This document shows, one piece after another, positions 5,904-6,193 of a stretch of 6,193 bases of DNA. The notes beneath the pieces were generated by a model that did no database searches, had not been told where the DNA came from, and was given only the letters and a program-made list of their open reading frames with translations. The position numbers and the translations under genes were made by a program. The stretch is from Actinomycetes bacterium (GTDB taxonomy: Bacteria > Actinomycetota > Actinomycetes > S36-B12 > UBA5976), in assembly GCA_021784375.1 (NCBI GenBank), contig JAJXSV010000136.1, positions 1 through 6,193 of the forward strand, given 5' to 3'. The stretch's first letter is position 1; every line of letters starts with the position of its first letter.

Positions 5904-6193
5904 CAGAGTGACACCCGCCAGTAGCCGCTCGACTGTATGCGCATCCAAATCGACAACTGATCCCACCAACCGGACACAAGCAACACACCCAACAGCACCA
6001 GAATGACACCACCGGCCTGTTGAATGCGACGGCGGTACCTCCGCATCCAGCGCAACGCCACCAACGAACGTTCGAAGAACAGGCCGATCACGATGAAGGG
6101 CAGGCCGAGTCCGAGGCTGTACAACAGTGAGAGGAGCGCGCCTCGCCACGCGCTCGCCTCGCTGAAGGCGAGCGTCTGCACTGCGGCCAGCGT
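5903..6193 (-). CDS. ccdA: Cytochrome c biogenesis protein CcdA (thiol-disulfide transporter), N-terminal part cut by the window edge
   Basis: Only the last 96 residues are present. They begin TLAAVQTLAFSEASAWRGAL and continue YSLGLGLPFIVIGLFFERS, which matches CcdA/DsbD transmembrane-domain proteins just after their second conserved Cys-x-Gly-Pro site. That cysteine would lie immediately beyond the window edge. In this family two membrane cysteines carry reducing equivalents from cytoplasmic thioredoxin across the membrane to an extracytoplasmic thioredoxin that keeps apocytochrome c reduced. A basic stretch (RWMRRYRRR) and a final hydrophobic helix (GGVILVLLGVLLVSGWW) follow. The 3' end is unusually low in G+C for this window. 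The stop shares a base with the next gene's start. Naming rests on the C-terminal part only, so a close CcdA relative such as a DsbD-like protein remains possible. Confidence 0.85.
   Translation of the reverse strand, partial: TLAAVQTLAFSEASAWRGALLSLLYSLGLGLPFIVIGLFFERSLVALRWMRRYRRRIQQAGGVILVLLGVLLVSGWWDQLSIWMRIQSSGYWRVSL

Overview
The window is from a high-GC bacterium, most likely an Actinomycetota member. The evidence is the roughly two-thirds G+C content, strong G/C third-position bias, GTG starts, TANNNT-type -10 boxes, a short actinobacterial-type MenE, and the pairing of DUF4229 and PLDc_N small membrane proteins with CcdA next to a men cluster. The genus cannot be read from the sequence.

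Positions 1-5150 hold a split, divergent menaquinone (vitamin K2) locus. On the minus strand, menB, menC and menD are read in that order. menB and menC overlap by 4 nt, 7 nt separate menC from menD, and menD runs off the left edge after 376 codons. On the plus strand, menE and menA overlap at their stop and start. A 39-bp gap at 3061-3099 separates the menB and menE starts and must serve both directions. It holds two almost completely overlapping -10-like boxes around the palindrome GCCTAGGC, and menE looks leaderless.

The pathway in the window runs as follows. MenD makes SEPHCHC from isochorismate and 2-oxoglutarate. MenC makes o-succinylbenzoate (OSB). MenE makes OSB-CoA. MenB closes the naphthoquinone ring to DHNA-CoA. 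MenA prenylates DHNA at the membrane. Isochorismate synthase, MenH, the DHNA-CoA thioesterase and the final methyltransferase are not in the window.

Positions 5151-5382 are a non-coding gap between convergent genes. After a possible stem-loop it carries the least explained feature here: three identical 44-bp palindromic elements separated by two identical 17-bp linkers (61-bp period, 5213-5378). The last element ends 4 bp before the stop codon of the facing gene.

Positions 5383-6193, on the minus strand, hold the 3' part of a CcdA-type thiol-disulfide transporter, then a PLDc_N-type two-helix protein, then a DUF4229-like two-helix protein. Each start overlaps the previous stop by 1 nt. Cytochrome c maturation beside quinone synthesis suggests a respiratory-chain neighbourhood. 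No RNA gene, insertion sequence, CRISPR array or phage gene was seen.
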